A DNA stretch of 64,000 nt from Schaalia odontolytica (GCF_024584435.1 NZ_CP102197.1:1054001-1118000), one strand, 5' to 3'. Counted from the first letter of the stretch, positions 7,929 through 22,328 are shown. The notes: a model not told the origin generated them from the sequence alone. Translations and numbers: made by a program.

Positions 7929-9694
7929 CAGTCTTCCACCTCCCAGTCGGGCGCCATTCCCTTGGCGTAGCGGATCTCGTCGTTGGACACACCGGCGGCG
8001 ACCATCGGCCACACCATCGAGTCCTTCGACACTCTGAAGTCGATGAGGACGGGCCGGTCGTTGATGGACATGGCCCATTCGATGGCGGCATCCACCTCGT
8101 CGATTGAGCGCACGGTGCGCGCAGCCATCCCGTAGGCCTGGGCAAGCATCTCGAAGTTGGGGATCTGTTCGCCCTCGCTCGGATTCAGCGTCGTGTTGGA
8201 GTAGCGCTTGCCGTAGAACAGGGACTGCCACTGGCGCACCATGCCCAGCACCGAGTTGTTGATGAGCGCGACCTTGATCGGGATGCTGTTGACCGTGCAG
8301 GTCGCGAGCTCCTGGTTGGTCATCTGGAAGGACCCGTCGCCGTCGATTGCCCACACGACCTTGTCCGGAGCCCCCACCTGCGCTCCCATGGCCGCGGGAA
8401 TGCAGTAGCCCATCGTGCCCGAGCCACACGATGAGATGAAACTGCGCGGCTCGTCCAGCGTGACAAACTGAGAGGCCCACATCTGGTGCTGGCCAACGCC
8501 CGTCACGTAAACCGCGTCGGGGCCGACGGCGTCGGAGAGCTTCTTGAGGACCTCCTGAGGAGCCATCATCCCATCGCTCGGCTGGGTCCACCCGATCGGA
8601 TACTTGGTCCGCAGGCGGTCGAGGTAGCGCCACCATCCGGAGATGTCGGCCTTGCCCTCGGACTGCGCCTGGGCGATATGCTCGGAAAGGATCGGAAGCG
8701 CGGTCGCCAGATCGGCAACGATCGGAATGTCGGCGTGCCGGTTCTTCGAGATCTCTGCCGCGTCAATATCGATGTGGATGACCCTCGCGCGCGGCGCGAA
8801 CGAGTCGAGGCGGCCGGTGACTCGGTCGTCGAAGCGTGCGCCGAGGGCAACGATGAGGTCGGCGCGTTGGAGCGCACCGACCGCGGCGACCGTGCCGTGC
8901 ATGCCGGGCATGCCCAGGTTGTGGCGATCGGAGTCGGGGAACGCTCCGCGCGCGGTCAGCGTGGTGACCACGGGCGCGTTCGTCAGCTCAACGAGGCTCG
9001 CCAGCGAGTCGGTCGCTCCCGAGCGCACGGTTCCTCCGCCCACGTACAGCACCGGCGCCTGCGCGTCGGCGATGGCGCGTGCCGCGGCGCGCACCTGCTT
9101 CATGTTCGGCTTGTCTGCGACGCGGTAGCCGGGAAGATCGATGACCGGGGGCCACGAGAAGTCCATCTCGGTCACCTGCGCTGACTTGGTGATGTCCACG
9201 AGGACGGGGCCGGGTCGGCCGGTTCCCGCCAGGTGGAAGGCCTCGGCGAGGCGCGCCGGGATCTCGGCGGGATCGGTGACGAGGAAGGAGTGCTTCGTGA
9301 CGGGCATGGATGCGCCGACGACGTCAGCTTCCTGGAAGGCGTCCGTGCCGATCAGGGATGCGCCCACCTGTCCGGAGATCACGACGATCGGCACGGAGTC
9401 CATGCACGCGTCCCCGAGGGCCGTGAGCACATTCGTAGCCCCGGGGCCGGAGGTGACCAGGGCGCAGCCGGTCTTTCCGGTGGCCAGCGCGTATCCTTCG
9501 GCTGCGTGGCCGGCGCCCTGCTCGTGGCGCACCAGGATATGGCGGATGGTCGTCGATGCCATCAGGGGGTCGTACGTCGGCAGAATCGCGCCGCCCGGCA
9601 TTCCGAACACATCGGTCACTCCGAGCGCTTCGAGGCTCGCAACGATGGCCTCGGCTCCGGTCATGCGGGTGGTGGTGCAGGTCTCGCTCACCAT
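7928..9694 (-). CDS. ilvB: Acetolactate synthase, large catalytic subunit
   Basis: 588 residues. Condenses pyruvate with pyruvate or 2-ketobutyrate, using TPP, Mg2+ and FAD; first common step for valine, leucine and isoleucine. [16 protein letters not shown] and [15 protein letters not shown] lead into [14 protein letters not shown] with the catalytic Glu. The TPP/Mg site is [14 protein letters not shown], with an Asn-rich [12 protein letters not shown] after it. The ATG at 9694 has GAGGAC upstream; the longer open frame would run through the attenuator hairpin and is rejected. Its mRNA carries a regulatory leader peptide. Confidence 0.97.
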   Translation of the reverse strand: MVSETCTTTRMTGAEAIVASLEALGVTDVFGMPGGAILPTYDPLMASTTIRHILVRHEQGAGHAAEGYALATGKTGCALVTSGPGATNVLTALGDACMDSVPIVVISGQVGASLIGTDAFQEADVVGASMPVTKHSFLVTDPAEIPARLAEAFHLAGTGRPGPVLVDITKSAQVTEMDFSWPPVIDLPGYRVADKPNMKQVRAAARAIADAQAPVLYVGGGTVRSGATDSLASLVELTNAPVVTTLTARGAFPDSDRHNLGMPGMHGTVAAVGALQRADLIVALGARFDDRVTGRLDSFAPRARVIHIDIDAAEISKNRHADIPIVADLATALPILSEHIAQAQSEGKADISGWWRYLDRLRTKYPIGWTQPSDGMMAPQEVLKKLSDAVGPDAVYVTGVGQHQMWASQFVTLDEPRSFISSCGSGTMGYCIPAAMGAQVGAPDKVVWAIDGDGSFQMTNQELATCTVNSIPIKVALINNSVLGMVRQWQSLFYGKRYSNTTLNPSEGEQIPNFEMLAQAYGMAARTVRSIDEVDAAIEWAMSINDRPVLIDFRVSKDSMVWPMVAAGVSNDEIRYAKGMAPDWEVED

Positions 9695-9724
9695 TCGTCC
9701 TCTCAATTGTTGGGACCGTCTCAA

Positions 9725-9769
9725 AGAAAAAGCCCCGTCAACTCCGAGCGTCATCTCGGATGCGGGGAG
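9725..9769 (-). terminator. Attenuator hairpin in the ilvB leader
   Basis: On the minus strand CCCCG...CCGAG...CTCGG...CGGGG folds into a stem followed at once by CTTTTTCTTT, a classical intrinsic terminator. It lies between the leader peptide stop (9793) and the ilvB start (9694). Together with the branched-chain-rich leader peptide it forms a ribosome-mediated attenuator. Confidence 0.85.
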
Positions 9770-9792
9770 CAGGCGTGCGACCCATCCTCTCG

Positions 9793-9864
9793 TTACGCGG
9801 CAGGCATCGCACGCCCGGGTACGATAACCAGGGCAACAATTCCAATCCCGCGAACGTTCAGCAT
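9793..9864 (-). CDS. ilvBNC leader peptide (attenuation)
   Basis: A 23-residue ORF starting [15 protein letters not shown] and ending in TAA. Ten of its first 15 residues after Met are Leu, Val or Ile, or lie among them (Leu2, Val4, Ile7, Ile9, Val10, Leu12, Val13, Ile14, Val15). Ribosome stalling at these codons when branched-chain amino acids are scarce would prevent the terminator at 9725-9769. A -10-like TACGGT (9876-9871) lies six bases before the ATG, so the transcript is probably leaderless. Leader peptides of this kind are known for ilvB in actinobacteria; this one is read directly here. Confidence 0.88.
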   Translation of the reverse strand: MLNVRGIGIVALVIVPGRAMPAA

Positions 9865-9870
9865 GGCTTT

Positions 9871-9876
9871 ACCGTA
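9871..9876 (-). promoter_or_regulatory. Putative -10 of ilvBNC
   Basis: TACGGT (TAnnnT pattern) six bases upstream of the leader-peptide ATG. This is the spacing expected for a leaderless mRNA. A clear -35 was not found. Confidence 0.45.
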
Positions 9877-9995
9877 TCGTTCCTGGGCGGGCCGCTCGCG
9901 ATCATCTCATTGTTCGGACCGTTCCTCCTAGCAGGCGATCTAGGACCATGTGCTGGCACGAGGGGGACGCGCAGCTGGTTTAATGGACCCATTCC

Positions 9996-10001
9996 TAGTA
10001 T
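9996..10001 (+). promoter_or_regulatory. Putative -10 of the AspT/YidE-type transporter
   Basis: TAGTAT, 27 bases upstream of the GTG start at 10029, with an RBS (CGGAG) between. The -35 is not clear. Confidence 0.45.
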
Positions 10002-10028
10002 CACAATTCACACAACGGAGTTTTCATC

Positions 10029-11621
10029 GTGCAACAGGTCTTCGAGATCTTGAGCCAACAGCCCGTGCTGTTCCTCTTCCTGTTGATCGGGATCGGAATG
10101 GCTTTCGGGCACCTGAAGATCAAGGGCATCAGCCTCGGCGCCGCCGCGGTCTTGTTCTTCGCCATCGTCACGGCCGCCTGGGCTCAGTCCTACGGAATCG
10201 AACTGAGGGTCACACCGCAACTGGGCACCCTCGGCCTGACTCTCTTCACGTTTGCCATCGGCATCAACTCGGGTGCTTCCTTCTTCCACAATTTCAAGAC
10301 CGCCATCGGTCCGATCCTCACGATGGTGGCGTTCTACGGCATAGCCGCCACCGCGGGTCTGTACATCGGCAAGGCGATGGGGATGGACGTTCCACTGATC
10401 GCCGGCACGTTCGCCGGCGCGGTGACGAACACCCCCGCGCTGGCGGCGGCGGGCGAGGCCAGCGGAGACCCCGCGCGTGCCACCGTCGGCTACTCGATTG
10501 CTTACCTCTTCGGTGTCATTGGAATGCTGGTCGCGTCGATGGCTGCCCTGCACTACGGGCGCAACGACAAGGACACGCCGTCTCCTCTGGCCAATCGGAC
10601 GATCAGGGTCGAGCGCGACGATCATCCTTTCGTGGGCGACATCTACGAAAAGCTCGGCGAGAAGGTGTCCTTCTCGCGCCTGCGTCGAGGCGAAAGCGGC
10701 CCCATCACACGACCGGCGATGTCCGACACGCTTGACCCCGGAGACCTGGTGACGGTGGTGGGGCCGCGCGAGCTCGTTGCCCGCGCAGCCACCGAGCTGG
10801 GGCACGCATCCTCTCACTCGCTCATGCAGGACCGCTCCTACCTCGACTTCCGGCGCGTGACGATCTCCAATCCGAAGATCGCGGGGCGAACGGTCGCATC
10901 GCTTGCCCTCGCCAAGGATTATTCGGCGACAATTTCGCGCGTGCGCCGCGGCGACGTCGACATGGTCGCCGAACCGGGTCTGGTCCTGCAGCAGGGTGAC
11001 CGTGTCCGCGTCGTCGCTCCAACATCGAAGATGAAGGAGATCACCAAGTTCTTCGGCGACTCGACTCGAGGCCTCACTGACCTGAACCCCATCGCGTTGG
11101 GCCTGGGAATGGCCATCGGCATCGCCATCGGTGAGCTGCCGATCCTCACCCCGTCGGGCGAGTACTTCTCCATCGGCTCGGCCGCCGGCACCCTCATCGT
11201 TGGCCTCATCTTTGGACGAATCGGGCGCATCGGTCCCATCGCGACGGCGCTGCCGTTCACGACCTGCCAGGTGCTCGCCGAGGTTGGGCTCCTGATCTTC
11301 CTCGCGCAGGCTGGCGCCAAGGCGGGTGGCCAGATCCTTGAGGCATTCACGTCCGGCGACTGGATCCGTATCTTTGCATTGGGCGCGATCATGACGCTGA
11401 TCATGGCGATCGGCCTGTACGCCACCATGCGGTGGGTGTTCAAGATGGGCGGCACGAAGCTCGCAGGCCTTCTGGGCGGCGCCCAGACACAGCCCGCCGT
11501 GCTGGCATTCGCCAATGGCCGCACCAACGCCGATCCCCGCGTGGCGCTCGGGTACGCCCTCGTGTACCCGGTCGCTATGGTCGGAAAGATTGTCGTCGCT
11601 CAGATCCTCGGCGGCATGTGA
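10029..11621 (+). CDS. AspT/YidE-family transporter with two TrkA-C domains
   Basis: 530 residues from GTG with CGGAG upstream. The layout is that of YidE/YbjL/AspT proteins: membrane half (about 10-180, five or so helices, with AGAVTNTPALAAA), two cytoplasmic TrkA-C-like regulatory domains (about 200-345, containing LDPGDLVTVVGPRE and LQQGDRVRVVAPTSKMKEI), and a second membrane half (about 355-530) with the matching GGAQTQPAVLAFA. The duplicated TNTPAL/QTQPAV motifs mark the Asp-Al_Ex fold. AspT exchanges aspartate and alanine; the substrate here is unknown. Divergent from ilvBNC. A hairpin follows at 11711. Confidence 0.9.
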   Translation: MQQVFEILSQQPVLFLFLLIGIGMAFGHLKIKGISLGAAAVLFFAIVTAAWAQSYGIELRVTPQLGTLGLTLFTFAIGINSGASFFHNFKTAIGPILTMVAFYGIAATAGLYIGKAMGMDVPLIAGTFAGAVTNTPALAAAGEASGDPARATVGYSIAYLFGVIGMLVASMAALHYGRNDKDTPSPLANRTIRVERDDHPFVGDIYEKLGEKVSFSRLRRGESGPITRPAMSDTLDPGDLVTVVGPRELVARAATELGHASSHSLMQDRSYLDFRRVTISNPKIAGRTVASLALAKDYSATISRVRRGDVDMVAEPGLVLQQGDRVRVVAPTSKMKEITKFFGDSTRGLTDLNPIALGLGMAIGIAIGELPILTPSGEYFSIGSAAGTLIVGLIFGRIGRIGPIATALPFTTCQVLAEVGLLIFLAQAGAKAGGQILEAFTSGDWIRIFALGAIMTLIMAIGLYATMRWVFKMGGTKLAGLLGGAQTQPAVLAFANGRTNADPRVALGYALVYPVAMVGKIVVAQILGGM

Positions 11622-11710
11622 CACAGGCTACGGCGGCGGAGGTCTTCGCACCACCCACAGGCTCCGCCGCCATGCCAGCGGGCGGGGACCCCACTCCTCC
11701 CCCGCCCGCG

Positions 11711-11745
11711 CGAATGGGGTCGGCCCTCCGGGTCGGCCCCATTCG
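11711..11745 (+). terminator. Terminator after the AspT/YidE-type transporter
   Basis: CGAATGGGG...CCCCATTCG stem with further GC pairs inside, followed by TTTGTCTT on the plus strand. Confidence 0.75.
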
Positions 11746-11783
11746 TTTGTCTTCGCTCGCTCCCGACTCTCTCCGACGCGTTT

Positions 11784-11816
11784 GAGGCCGCGACCGGTCT
11801 CCCGGCCACGGCCTCG
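11784..11816 (-). terminator. Terminator after the thrE unit
   Basis: GAGGCCGcgaCCGG and CCGGccaCGGCCTC pair around TCTC, 17 bases past the small ORF stop. Little T-run. Confidence 0.55.
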
Positions 11817-11832
11817 AACGCGTCACTGGTTC

Positions 11833-11988
11833 CTAGCGCACGAGCAGCGCCCGGAGTACTTTGGCGACGATGACGCCCCCGAAGATAATCGCGATGTTGC
11901 GACCGACTGCGCGGATCTCCTCGCGATTGATCTCGTACTCGGCGCTCACGCGCGGCGGCAGCACCGCCATCTCTATCTCGACTCTCAT
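11833..11988 (-). CDS. 51-residue membrane protein coupled to thrE
   Basis: ATG at 11988 overlaps the thrE TGA (ATGA), so translation is coupled. The protein starts MRVEIEMAVLPPRVSAEYEI, has a charged middle (NREEIRAVGRN) and ends in one hydrophobic segment (IAIIFGGVIVAKVLRALLV, residues 32-50). This fits a small single-pass membrane protein. The base use matches its neighbour and there is an in-frame stop and a terminator after it. It may be a small partner or stabiliser of the exporter; that is inference. No family was recognised. Confidence 0.65.
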   Translation of the reverse strand: MRVEIEMAVLPPRVSAEYEINREEIRAVGRNIAIIFGGVIVAKVLRALLVR

Positions 11989-13352
11989 GCGTTCTCCTCC
12001 TCGTATTCCCATAGGTTGGGGACTCGGTCCTGCTTTTCAACGAGCCAGTTCTTATCGGTGAGCATGCGCGAGAGTGCCAGGCCCATTCCGATGGCGACGA
12101 TCGTAAACATGACCGTCACGAGCGCAGCGATCGCGTCGTCAATCTGCGCGTTGTTGAGGTAAGTGAGTGCCCGATACAGCGGCACTCCGGGGATCATGAT
12201 GACAACGGCGGGAACAGAAAGGGTCACGCGGGAGAACCGCGTCTTGCGCGCGACGAAAACCGCGAGCAGCCCCGCGGCGAGCGCCGCCAGTCCGACAGCC
12301 GCGGGAACGGGAACGTGCAGCTCGAGGGCGAGGCCGATGCGCGCGGTGTTGATGACGGCGCCAATCATTGCGGCCGCGAAGCACACCCGGTGTGGCGAGT
12401 TGAAGAGCATCGCGAAACCGTACGCCGCGACGAAGCTCGTCGCAAACCTCAGAATATAGTGGAGCCAGGGCACCAGGGCCACGCCGTACTCAGGGGTGAC
12501 CGACCAACCAAAGATCGCAGAGATCGCCCATACGGCGACTCCCGCGGACATGACGAGCATGACGACATAGACGAGCCGACCGACTCCGCCCTGGAAGTCC
12601 TGCCGCACGAGATCGATGAGCCCCGTGACGAGAGGAAAGCCGGGAACGAGGAACAGCAGCGCGGAAATGAAGCCCGCCTGGTGGGTGCTCTCCAGACCCA
12701 GGAAGTGCTGGGCGGGTGCAACGAGCAGGATGTAGATCATCGCCGCGAGGGCCCCGCAGGCCATCCACACACCGAAGTGATTCATGTGTCGCACGAGCAT
12801 CTGACGGCGCAGCGCCTGGCCGAAGAAGGAAGCGACCGCCACGGCGGAGCACTCAACCCATCCGCCGCCGTTGAGAAACGCGAAGGCCGCACAGGCGAGG
12901 CCCGAAGCAAGCGCGTTGGAAAACCAGTCGTACAGTCCAGGCACGCGCGCAATCTTGTCGAGCTCTTCCGAGACGTCCTCGACCCGCACGGACTTGCCCC
13001 TCAAGGAGGCAACGTAGTTGTTGATGCGGTCGATCTTGTCCGCGTTCACGCCCATGAGTCGTTGCTCGGCCAGCTCCGTGCGGAACGTCCCGTTGGCGTA
13101 CGCGGTGGCCACAATCTCCGTGTACGTCACCTGGGCGCGGTGCTCGGAGATTCCGACGGCCCTGGCGACGTCCGCCATCGACTTCTTCACACGGTAGGCG
13201 CTGGCTCCAAAAGACAGGAGCATCTGTCCGAGGCGAAGAACAACCTGCGACTGATGGGCAAGGCGATCGTGGGCCGCCATGCGGTGGGCAAGGACCTCGT
13301 TGCTGCCATCGTGGCGTTGATGGGGCCCTCGCGGGAGTACAGAATTGACCAT
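11985..13352 (-). CDS. thrE: ThrE-family threonine/serine exporter
   Basis: 455 residues. ThrE exports threonine and serine across the membrane, driven by the proton gradient. The N-terminal cytoplasmic part has the DUF1212 signature VLRLGQMLLSFGASAYRVKKSM. Then about ten membrane helices follow, with FFGQALRRQML, LLFLVPGFPLVTGLIDLV and VVIMIPGVPLYRAL: the PGFPL and PGVPLYR pair marks the duplicated ThrE domains. The frame is open upstream to 13709 across the 5S gene, but that part is not coding. The ATG at 13352 is taken; Met25 is another option. TATAGG lies one base upstream of the ATG, so the start remains uncertain by some codons. Confidence 0.9.
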   Translation of the reverse strand: MVNSVLPRGPHQRHDGSNEVLAHRMAAHDRLAHQSQVVLRLGQMLLSFGASAYRVKKSMADVARAVGISEHRAQVTYTEIVATAYANGTFRTELAEQRLMGVNADKIDRINNYVASLRGKSVRVEDVSEELDKIARVPGLYDWFSNALASGLACAAFAFLNGGGWVECSAVAVASFFGQALRRQMLVRHMNHFGVWMACGALAAMIYILLVAPAQHFLGLESTHQAGFISALLFLVPGFPLVTGLIDLVRQDFQGGVGRLVYVVMLVMSAGVAVWAISAIFGWSVTPEYGVALVPWLHYILRFATSFVAAYGFAMLFNSPHRVCFAAAMIGAVINTARIGLALELHVPVPAAVGLAALAAGLLAVFVARKTRFSRVTLSVPAVVIMIPGVPLYRALTYLNNAQIDDAIAALVTVMFTIVAIGMGLALSRMLTDKNWLVEKQDRVPNLWEYEEENA

Positions 13353-13428
13353 GCCTATAGCATCCCACGTGCCACGCGAAAAGTGGGCGACGTTGGTCCC
13401 CGCGTGTGTTGTTTGTGGGTGTGTGTGG

Positions 13429-13469
13429 GCGGACCGGGGCGCCCCTGGTGTGGGGGTGTCCCGGTCCGC
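13429..13469 (-). terminator. rrn operon terminator
   Basis: GCGGACCGGG (13429-13438) and CCCGGTCCGC (13460-13469) form a perfect 10-bp stem 12 bases beyond the 5S 3' end. The T-run is missing, but position and strength fit. Confidence 0.7.
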
Positions 13470-13480
13470 TTGTTTGGTGT

Positions 13481-13599
13481 GTTGTGGCGGTGTCCTACTC
13501 TCCCACAACCTGTCGGTTGCAGTACCATTGGCGCTGCCGGGCTTAGCTTCCAGGTTCGGAATGGTGCTGGGCGTTTCCCCGGTGCTGTGACCACCACAA
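13481..13599 (-). rRNA. rrf: 5S ribosomal RNA
   Basis: About 119 nt. The complement starts TTGTGGTGGTCACAGCACC and ends GGACACCGCCACAA; the ends pair. The CCGAACCTGGAAG and ACTGCAACCGACAGG loops match actinobacterial 5S. Ends are estimated to within a few bases. Confidence 0.93.
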
Positions 13600-13679
13600 G
13601 TTTTGTTGTTCAACCGCCCCCCTGGGGTTTGCGTTGTTGCGCGTCCCGCGTTCTTTCGGGGGGTGTGGGTTGATCGTGG

Positions 13680-13696
13680 TTTGTATAGTGGTTGCG
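13680..13696 (-). repeat. 23S processing stem, 3' arm
   Basis: 17 bases that are the exact reverse complement of 16900-16916 on the other side of the 23S gene. Pairing would give the usual RNase III site that frees pre-23S. Beyond one mismatch, three more pairs extend the stem. Confidence 0.85.
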
Positions 13697-13739
13697 GCTT
13701 TTGCTGCACGGCCCGCCCCCTTGTGGGGGGGGTGCGTGT

Positions 13740-16865
<3,126 letters not shown>

Positions 16866-16899
16866 CAAAACACAAAAAACAGTACAGAACAAATATGCT

Positions 16900-16916
16900 C
16901 GCAACCACTATACAAA
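16900..16916 (-). repeat. 23S processing stem, 5' arm
   Basis: Perfect 17-bp complement of 13680-13696, just upstream of the 23S 5' end. Confidence 0.85.
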
Positions 16917-17013
16917 TCACAAACAACCCACCACACACAACCCACGCCCAAAACCTCAGGCGGGTCATGCAGGCCAACCACCACAACAGGTGGACGCCAA
17001 CACGGTGTTGAAC

Positions 17014-17034
17014 GTGAACCCGACAGCGTGTCTG
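17014..17034 (-). repeat. 16S processing stem, 3' arm
   Basis: 21 bases able to pair along their whole length with 18836-18856 in the 16S leader. Four of the pairs are G-U; the rest are Watson-Crick. This is the expected pre-16S RNase III stem. Confidence 0.75.
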
Positions 17035-17187
17035 CTCGCGACAACTTCTATGCCCAACCCCAAAAAACGCACCCACACCCACCACCCACTAGCGGGCAGT
17101 GAACACATGCGAGCACAAGAAGAACAAACCCACACACCAACCACAAAAGGCCACCATGCACGCTTGCTCCCCACAAAAAGGGCTCCC

Positions 17188-18731
<1,544 letters not shown>

Positions 18732-18835
18732 AAAACACAAACGTTAAAGCCCAGAAAAACCAACCAAACAAAACCGCCTAGCCAGCAATCCCAACCAAAA
18801 ACACTCAAAAACAAAAAACAGGCATAAAAAACAAA

Positions 18836-18856
18836 CAAACACACTATCGAGTTCAC
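18836..18856 (-). repeat. 16S processing stem, 5' arm
   Basis: Pairs with 17014-17034 (17 Watson-Crick, 4 G-U). Overlaps the conserved GAACTCGATAGTGTG leader element. Confidence 0.75.
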
Positions 18857-18960
18857 AAACAACACCCACACACCCCAGACAACCAAGCCACAAAACCCAG
18901 CCACCACAGCGGTGAACCACCACCACAAACCCACAAACAAGCTCGCGGCGACAGGTGAAT

Positions 18961-18989
18961 AATCTACCCACCCCCACACCCAAAGTCAA
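18961..18989 (-). promoter_or_regulatory. rrn promoter
   Basis: Minus strand: -35 TTGACT (18989-18984), exactly 17 bp, -10 TAGATT (18966-18961). Near-consensus and correctly placed about 230 bp upstream of 16S. Only one promoter is obvious. Confidence 0.8.
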
Positions 18990-19092
18990 ACCCAAACCAT
19001 GTAACCCCCACCACACACCCCACAAACACCCACAACACAACGAAAAGTCGCTCTCGACATCATGTCGTTCCCGCTGCCTCGGCAGGAAAAAC

Positions 19093-19130
19093 GCGGGCCC
19101 GGCCGCACGCCTCGCGCACGGCCGGGCCCG
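19093..19130 (-). terminator. Malic enzyme terminator (possibly bidirectional)
   Basis: CGGGCCCGGCCG and CGGCCGGGCCCG pair perfectly. T-runs flank both sides (GTTTTTCC on the minus strand, GTTTTTGGG on the plus strand). Confidence 0.9.
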
Positions 19131-19150
19131 TTTTTGGGTCAAAATGACTC

Positions 19151-20578
19151 TCAGTTCACATCCATGTCGGGCTGCACCGGGATGTCGACGGTGGGCAGGT
19201 CGCGCACGGCGCGACGAACGGCCTTGGACACGGCAGGGGCAACGCGCTTGTCGAAGGCACCGGGAATGATGTACGACGGCGACAGTTCGTCGTCGGAGAT
19301 GACGGAGGCGATCGCCACGGCGGCGACGCGCAGGACCTCCGTCGTGATCTCCTTGACCTTGGCGTCGAGGAGACCGCGGAAGAGGCCGGGGAAGGCCAGG
19401 ACGTTGTTGATCTGGTTCGGGTAGTCGCTGCGCCCGGTGGCAACGACGGCGGCGTGCTTGCCCGCGCCAATCGGATCGACCTCGGGGGTGGGATTCGCTA
19501 GCGCAAACACGACCGCGTCCGGCGCCATTGTCGCAATGTCTGCGGGTTCCAGGATGTTGCCCGAGGACACGCCGATGAACACGTCCGCGCCCGCCAGGAC
19601 CTCCTTGAGGGAGCCGTGGACGTGCCGGGGGTTCGTCGCCTCGGCCAGTGCGCGACGCGACGGATGCATGCCGTCGGTGTCGTCGCCCGACAGCGCGCCG
19701 TTGCGTCCGCACCCGATGATGTCGCGCGCGCCCTGAGCAAGGAGAAGCCGGATGATAGCGTTGCCGGCGGCTCCCACCCCAGAGACGACGATGCGCACGT
19801 CTTCGATCTTCTTGCCCACAAGCTTGAGCGCGTTGATGAGCGCCGAGAGCACGACGATTGCCGTCCCGTGCTGGTCGTCGTGGAAGACGGGGATGTCGAG
19901 CTCGGCGCGCAGGCGCTCCTCAATTTCGAAACAGCGGGGTGCGGAGATGTCCTCAAGGTTGATGCCGCCGTAGGCCGGGGCGATGGCCTTGACGATAGAG
20001 ATGATCTCCTCGGTGTCCTTCGTGTCCAGGACGACAGGCCAGGCGTCCACGCCTCCGAACTCCTTGAAGAGGACCGCCTTGCCTTCCATGACGGGCAGGG
20101 CGGCCTCCGGTCCGATGTCTCCCAGGCCGAGGACGGCGGTTCCGTCGGAGACAACCGCGACCGTGTTGGCCTTCATGGTCAGCAGGTGCGCCTTCTGGGG
20201 CATGTCGTGGATCGCGGTGCACACGCGCGCCACGCCCGGCGTGTAGGCGCGCGACAGGTCGTCTCGGTTGCGCAGCGGCACCTTCGAGTGAATCTCAACC
20301 TTCCCCCCGATGTGACTCATGAACGTCTGGTCTGCCACGGACTCGGAGCTGACGCCCGGCAGGGTGTTGATTGCGTCGCGGACCTCGCGGCGGTGCTCGG
20401 AATCGCGCATGTCGCACGTGAGATCGATGATGATGCGCCCGCGGTCCGAGTCGGCCACATCCAGGCCCTTGATCTCCGCTCCGGTTGCGGAAACCACGTC
20501 AACGATCGAGGCGATGGATGTCGTCTTCTCGTCCACCTCGATGCGGTAGGAGGCGGTGTACGACGGCGAAGTGCGCAT
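19151..20578 (-). CDS. NAD(P)-dependent malic enzyme with N-terminal ACT domain
   Basis: 475 residues. Decarboxylates malate to pyruvate. An ACT-like regulatory domain occupies about 8-85 ([19 protein letters not shown]). The malic domain follows with [12 protein letters not shown], the catalytic Lys region [15 protein letters not shown], and the metal-binding [12 protein letters not shown] and FHDDQHGTA. The NAD-binding half has [12 protein letters not shown] and [12 protein letters not shown]. The ACT domain suggests amino acid control. A -10 TAGGAT (20639-20634) and AAAGGA before the ATG support the start. Cofactor preference cannot be told from sequence by eye. Confidence 0.95.
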   Translation of the reverse strand: MRTSPSYTASYRIEVDEKTTSIASIVDVVSATGAEIKGLDVADSDRGRIIIDLTCDMRDSEHRREVRDAINTLPGVSSESVADQTFMSHIGGKVEIHSKVPLRNRDDLSRAYTPGVARVCTAIHDMPQKAHLLTMKANTVAVVSDGTAVLGLGDIGPEAALPVMEGKAVLFKEFGGVDAWPVVLDTKDTEEIISIVKAIAPAYGGINLEDISAPRCFEIEERLRAELDIPVFHDDQHGTAIVVLSALINALKLVGKKIEDVRIVVSGVGAAGNAIIRLLLAQGARDIIGCGRNGALSGDDTDGMHPSRRALAEATNPRHVHGSLKEVLAGADVFIGVSSGNILEPADIATMAPDAVVFALANPTPEVDPIGAGKHAAVVATGRSDYPNQINNVLAFPGLFRGLLDAKVKEITTEVLRVAAVAIASVISDDELSPSYIIPGAFDKRVAPAVSKAVRRAVRDLPTVDIPVQPDMDVN

Positions 20579-20780
20579 GGTTGTCCTTTCTTCGGGCGCC
20601 CGACCCCCTCGGTCCGGCTATCCTCAAGCGCTCATCCTAGGTATCTTTCGGCCCCACCCGACAGGGGAAGGCCACAACGTGGACACGAGACTCCACACCG
20701 AGGAGGCCAAGGCCCGTTCCCCTGCGACCCTTCGCGTGCGGCGGCGGCCACTTCCCGCCTGCTGGGCGGGCACTGACGGC

Positions 20781-20813
20781 CGGGGGCTGGGATCTACGAG
20801 ATCCCAGCCCCCG
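20781..20813 (-). terminator. gatB terminator
   Basis: CGGGGGCTGGGATCT and AGATCCCAGCCCCCG pair perfectly around ACG, 19 bases past the gatB stop. No T-run. Confidence 0.75.
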
Positions 20814-20831
20814 GCACAAGCAGGCGTCGCC

Positions 20832-22328
20832 TCAGGCGCCGACCATCTCCATGATCAGCTCGCGTACGCGGGCCGCGTCAGCCTGCCCGCGAGTCGCCTT
20901 CATGACCGCGCCCACCAGGGCGCCGGCCGCCTGGACCTTGCCGCCCTTGATCTTCTCAACGATGTCGGGGTTGGCGTCCAGGGCCTCCTGGACGGCGGCG
21001 GTGAGTGCACCGTCGTCGGAGACGACCTCGAGGCCTCGGGCCTCGACGACCTGCGCCGGGTCACCTTCACCCGCGAGGACCCCTTCGAGGGCCTGACGCG
21101 CCAGCTTGTCGTTGATGCGACCCGAATCGATGAGCCCCTGCAGCTGCGCGACCTGCTCGGGGCTGACCCCGGCCTCGTCCAGGGAGACCTCGCGTTCCTT
21201 GGCGCGGCGCGAGATCTCACCCATCCACCACTTGCGCGCGGAGGCGGGATCGCATCCGGCGCCGACGGTGGCCTCGATGAGTTCGAGCGCGCCGGCGTTG
21301 ATGACGTCGCGCATCTCCATGTCCGCGTATCCCCACTCGGCGCGCAGGCGGCGCCGCTTGGCCACGGGGAGCTCGGGCAGGGAGGCGCGCAGCTCCTCGA
21401 CCCACGCCCGATCCGGACGGATCGGCACCAGGTCGGGCTCGGGGAAGTAGCGGTAGTCCTCGGAGTCGGACTTCTCGCGGCCCGAGGACGTGGAGCCGTC
21501 ATCCTCGTGGTAGTGGCGGGTCTCCTGCAGGATGTGCCCGCCCTCGGACAGGATCTTGGCCTGCCGCTGCATCTCGTAGCGGACGGCCGAGGCGATCCCG
21601 CGGAAGGAGTTCACGTTCTTCGTCTCCGTGCGCGTGCCCAGCGGAGAGTCGGGCGTGGGACGCAGCGACACGTTGATATCCGCGCGCACGTTCCCGCGCT
21701 CCATGCGAGCCTCGGACACGTCGAGCGCCCGGAAGATGTCGCGCAGGGCCTGCACGTAGGCGGCGGCCACCTCGGGGGCGCGCTCGCCGGCCCCTTCGAT
21801 CGGGCGGGTGACGATCTCAACCAGGGGAACGCCCGCACGGTTGTAGTCCACGAGCGAGTGATCCGCGCCCTGAATACGCCCGTCCGCGCCGCCGATGTGC
21901 GTGTTCTTGCCCGCGTCCTCCTCCATGTGTGCGCGCTCGATGTCGACGCGGAACATGGTGCCGTCCTCCAGTTCGACGTCCACGTAGCCATCGTGAGCGA
22001 TCGGCTCATCCGACTGGGAGGTCTGAAAGGCCTTCGTCAGGTCCGGGTAGAAGTAGTTCTTGCGCGCGAAGCGACAGTACTGCGCGATCTCGCAGTTCAG
22101 CGCCAGGCCGATCTTGATGGCATACTCGACGGCCTTGCGGTTCACGACGGGCAGCGAGCCGGGCAGGCCCAGCGACACGGGGGTCACGTACGTATTCGGG
22201 TCACCGCCGAAGGCGTTGGGGGCAGCATCGAACATCTTGGTCGCCGTTCCCAGCTCGACGTGCACCTCGATGCCGAGAACCGGGTCGAAGCGGCGGGCGG
22301 CCTCGTCGTAATCCATGAGCTCACTCAT
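20832..22328 (-). CDS. gatB: Asp-tRNA(Asn)/Glu-tRNA(Gln) amidotransferase subunit B
   Basis: 498 residues. GatB binds the misacylated tRNA and activates the Asp or Glu side chain. Seen: [13 protein letters not shown] at the N-terminus, [17 protein letters not shown], the kinase-like centre [20 protein letters not shown] and [21 protein letters not shown], and the C-terminal YqeY-like tail domain (about 350-498). The start at 22328 shares one base with the gatA stop (TGATG). Third gene of gatCAB. Confidence 0.97.
   Translation of the reverse strand: MSELMDYDEAARRFDPVLGIEVHVELGTATKMFDAAPNAFGGDPNTYVTPVSLGLPGSLPVVNRKAVEYAIKIGLALNCEIAQYCRFARKNYFYPDLTKAFQTSQSDEPIAHDGYVDVELEDGTMFRVDIERAHMEEDAGKNTHIGGADGRIQGADHSLVDYNRAGVPLVEIVTRPIEGAGERAPEVAAAYVQALRDIFRALDVSEARMERGNVRADINVSLRPTPDSPLGTRTETKNVNSFRGIASAVRYEMQRQAKILSEGGHILQETRHYHEDDGSTSSGREKSDSEDYRYFPEPDLVPIRPDRAWVEELRASLPELPVAKRRRLRAEWGYADMEMRDVINAGALELIEATVGAGCDPASARKWWMGEISRRAKEREVSLDEAGVSPEQVAQLQGLIDSGRINDKLARQALEGVLAGEGDPAQVVEARGLEVVSDDGALTAAVQEALDANPDIVEKIKGGKVQAAGALVGAVMKATRGQADAARVRELIMEMVGA

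Larger units (their letters stand above)
18732..19150 (-). other. rrn leader and promoter region
   Basis: 418 bases with no protein gene. It contains the malic enzyme terminator (19093-19130), the rrn promoter (18961-18989) and a GU-rich transcribed leader of about 220 nt. The leader includes the GTGAACTCGATAGTGTG element, the type seen before 16S in many actinobacteria, which is also the 5' arm of the 16S stem. Confidence 0.8.

Noticed and set aside
10008..11624. A 538-codon minus-strand frame opposite the AspT/YidE-type transporter
   Set aside because: High in Arg, Asp, Glu, His and Gly without motifs; typical antisense shadow.
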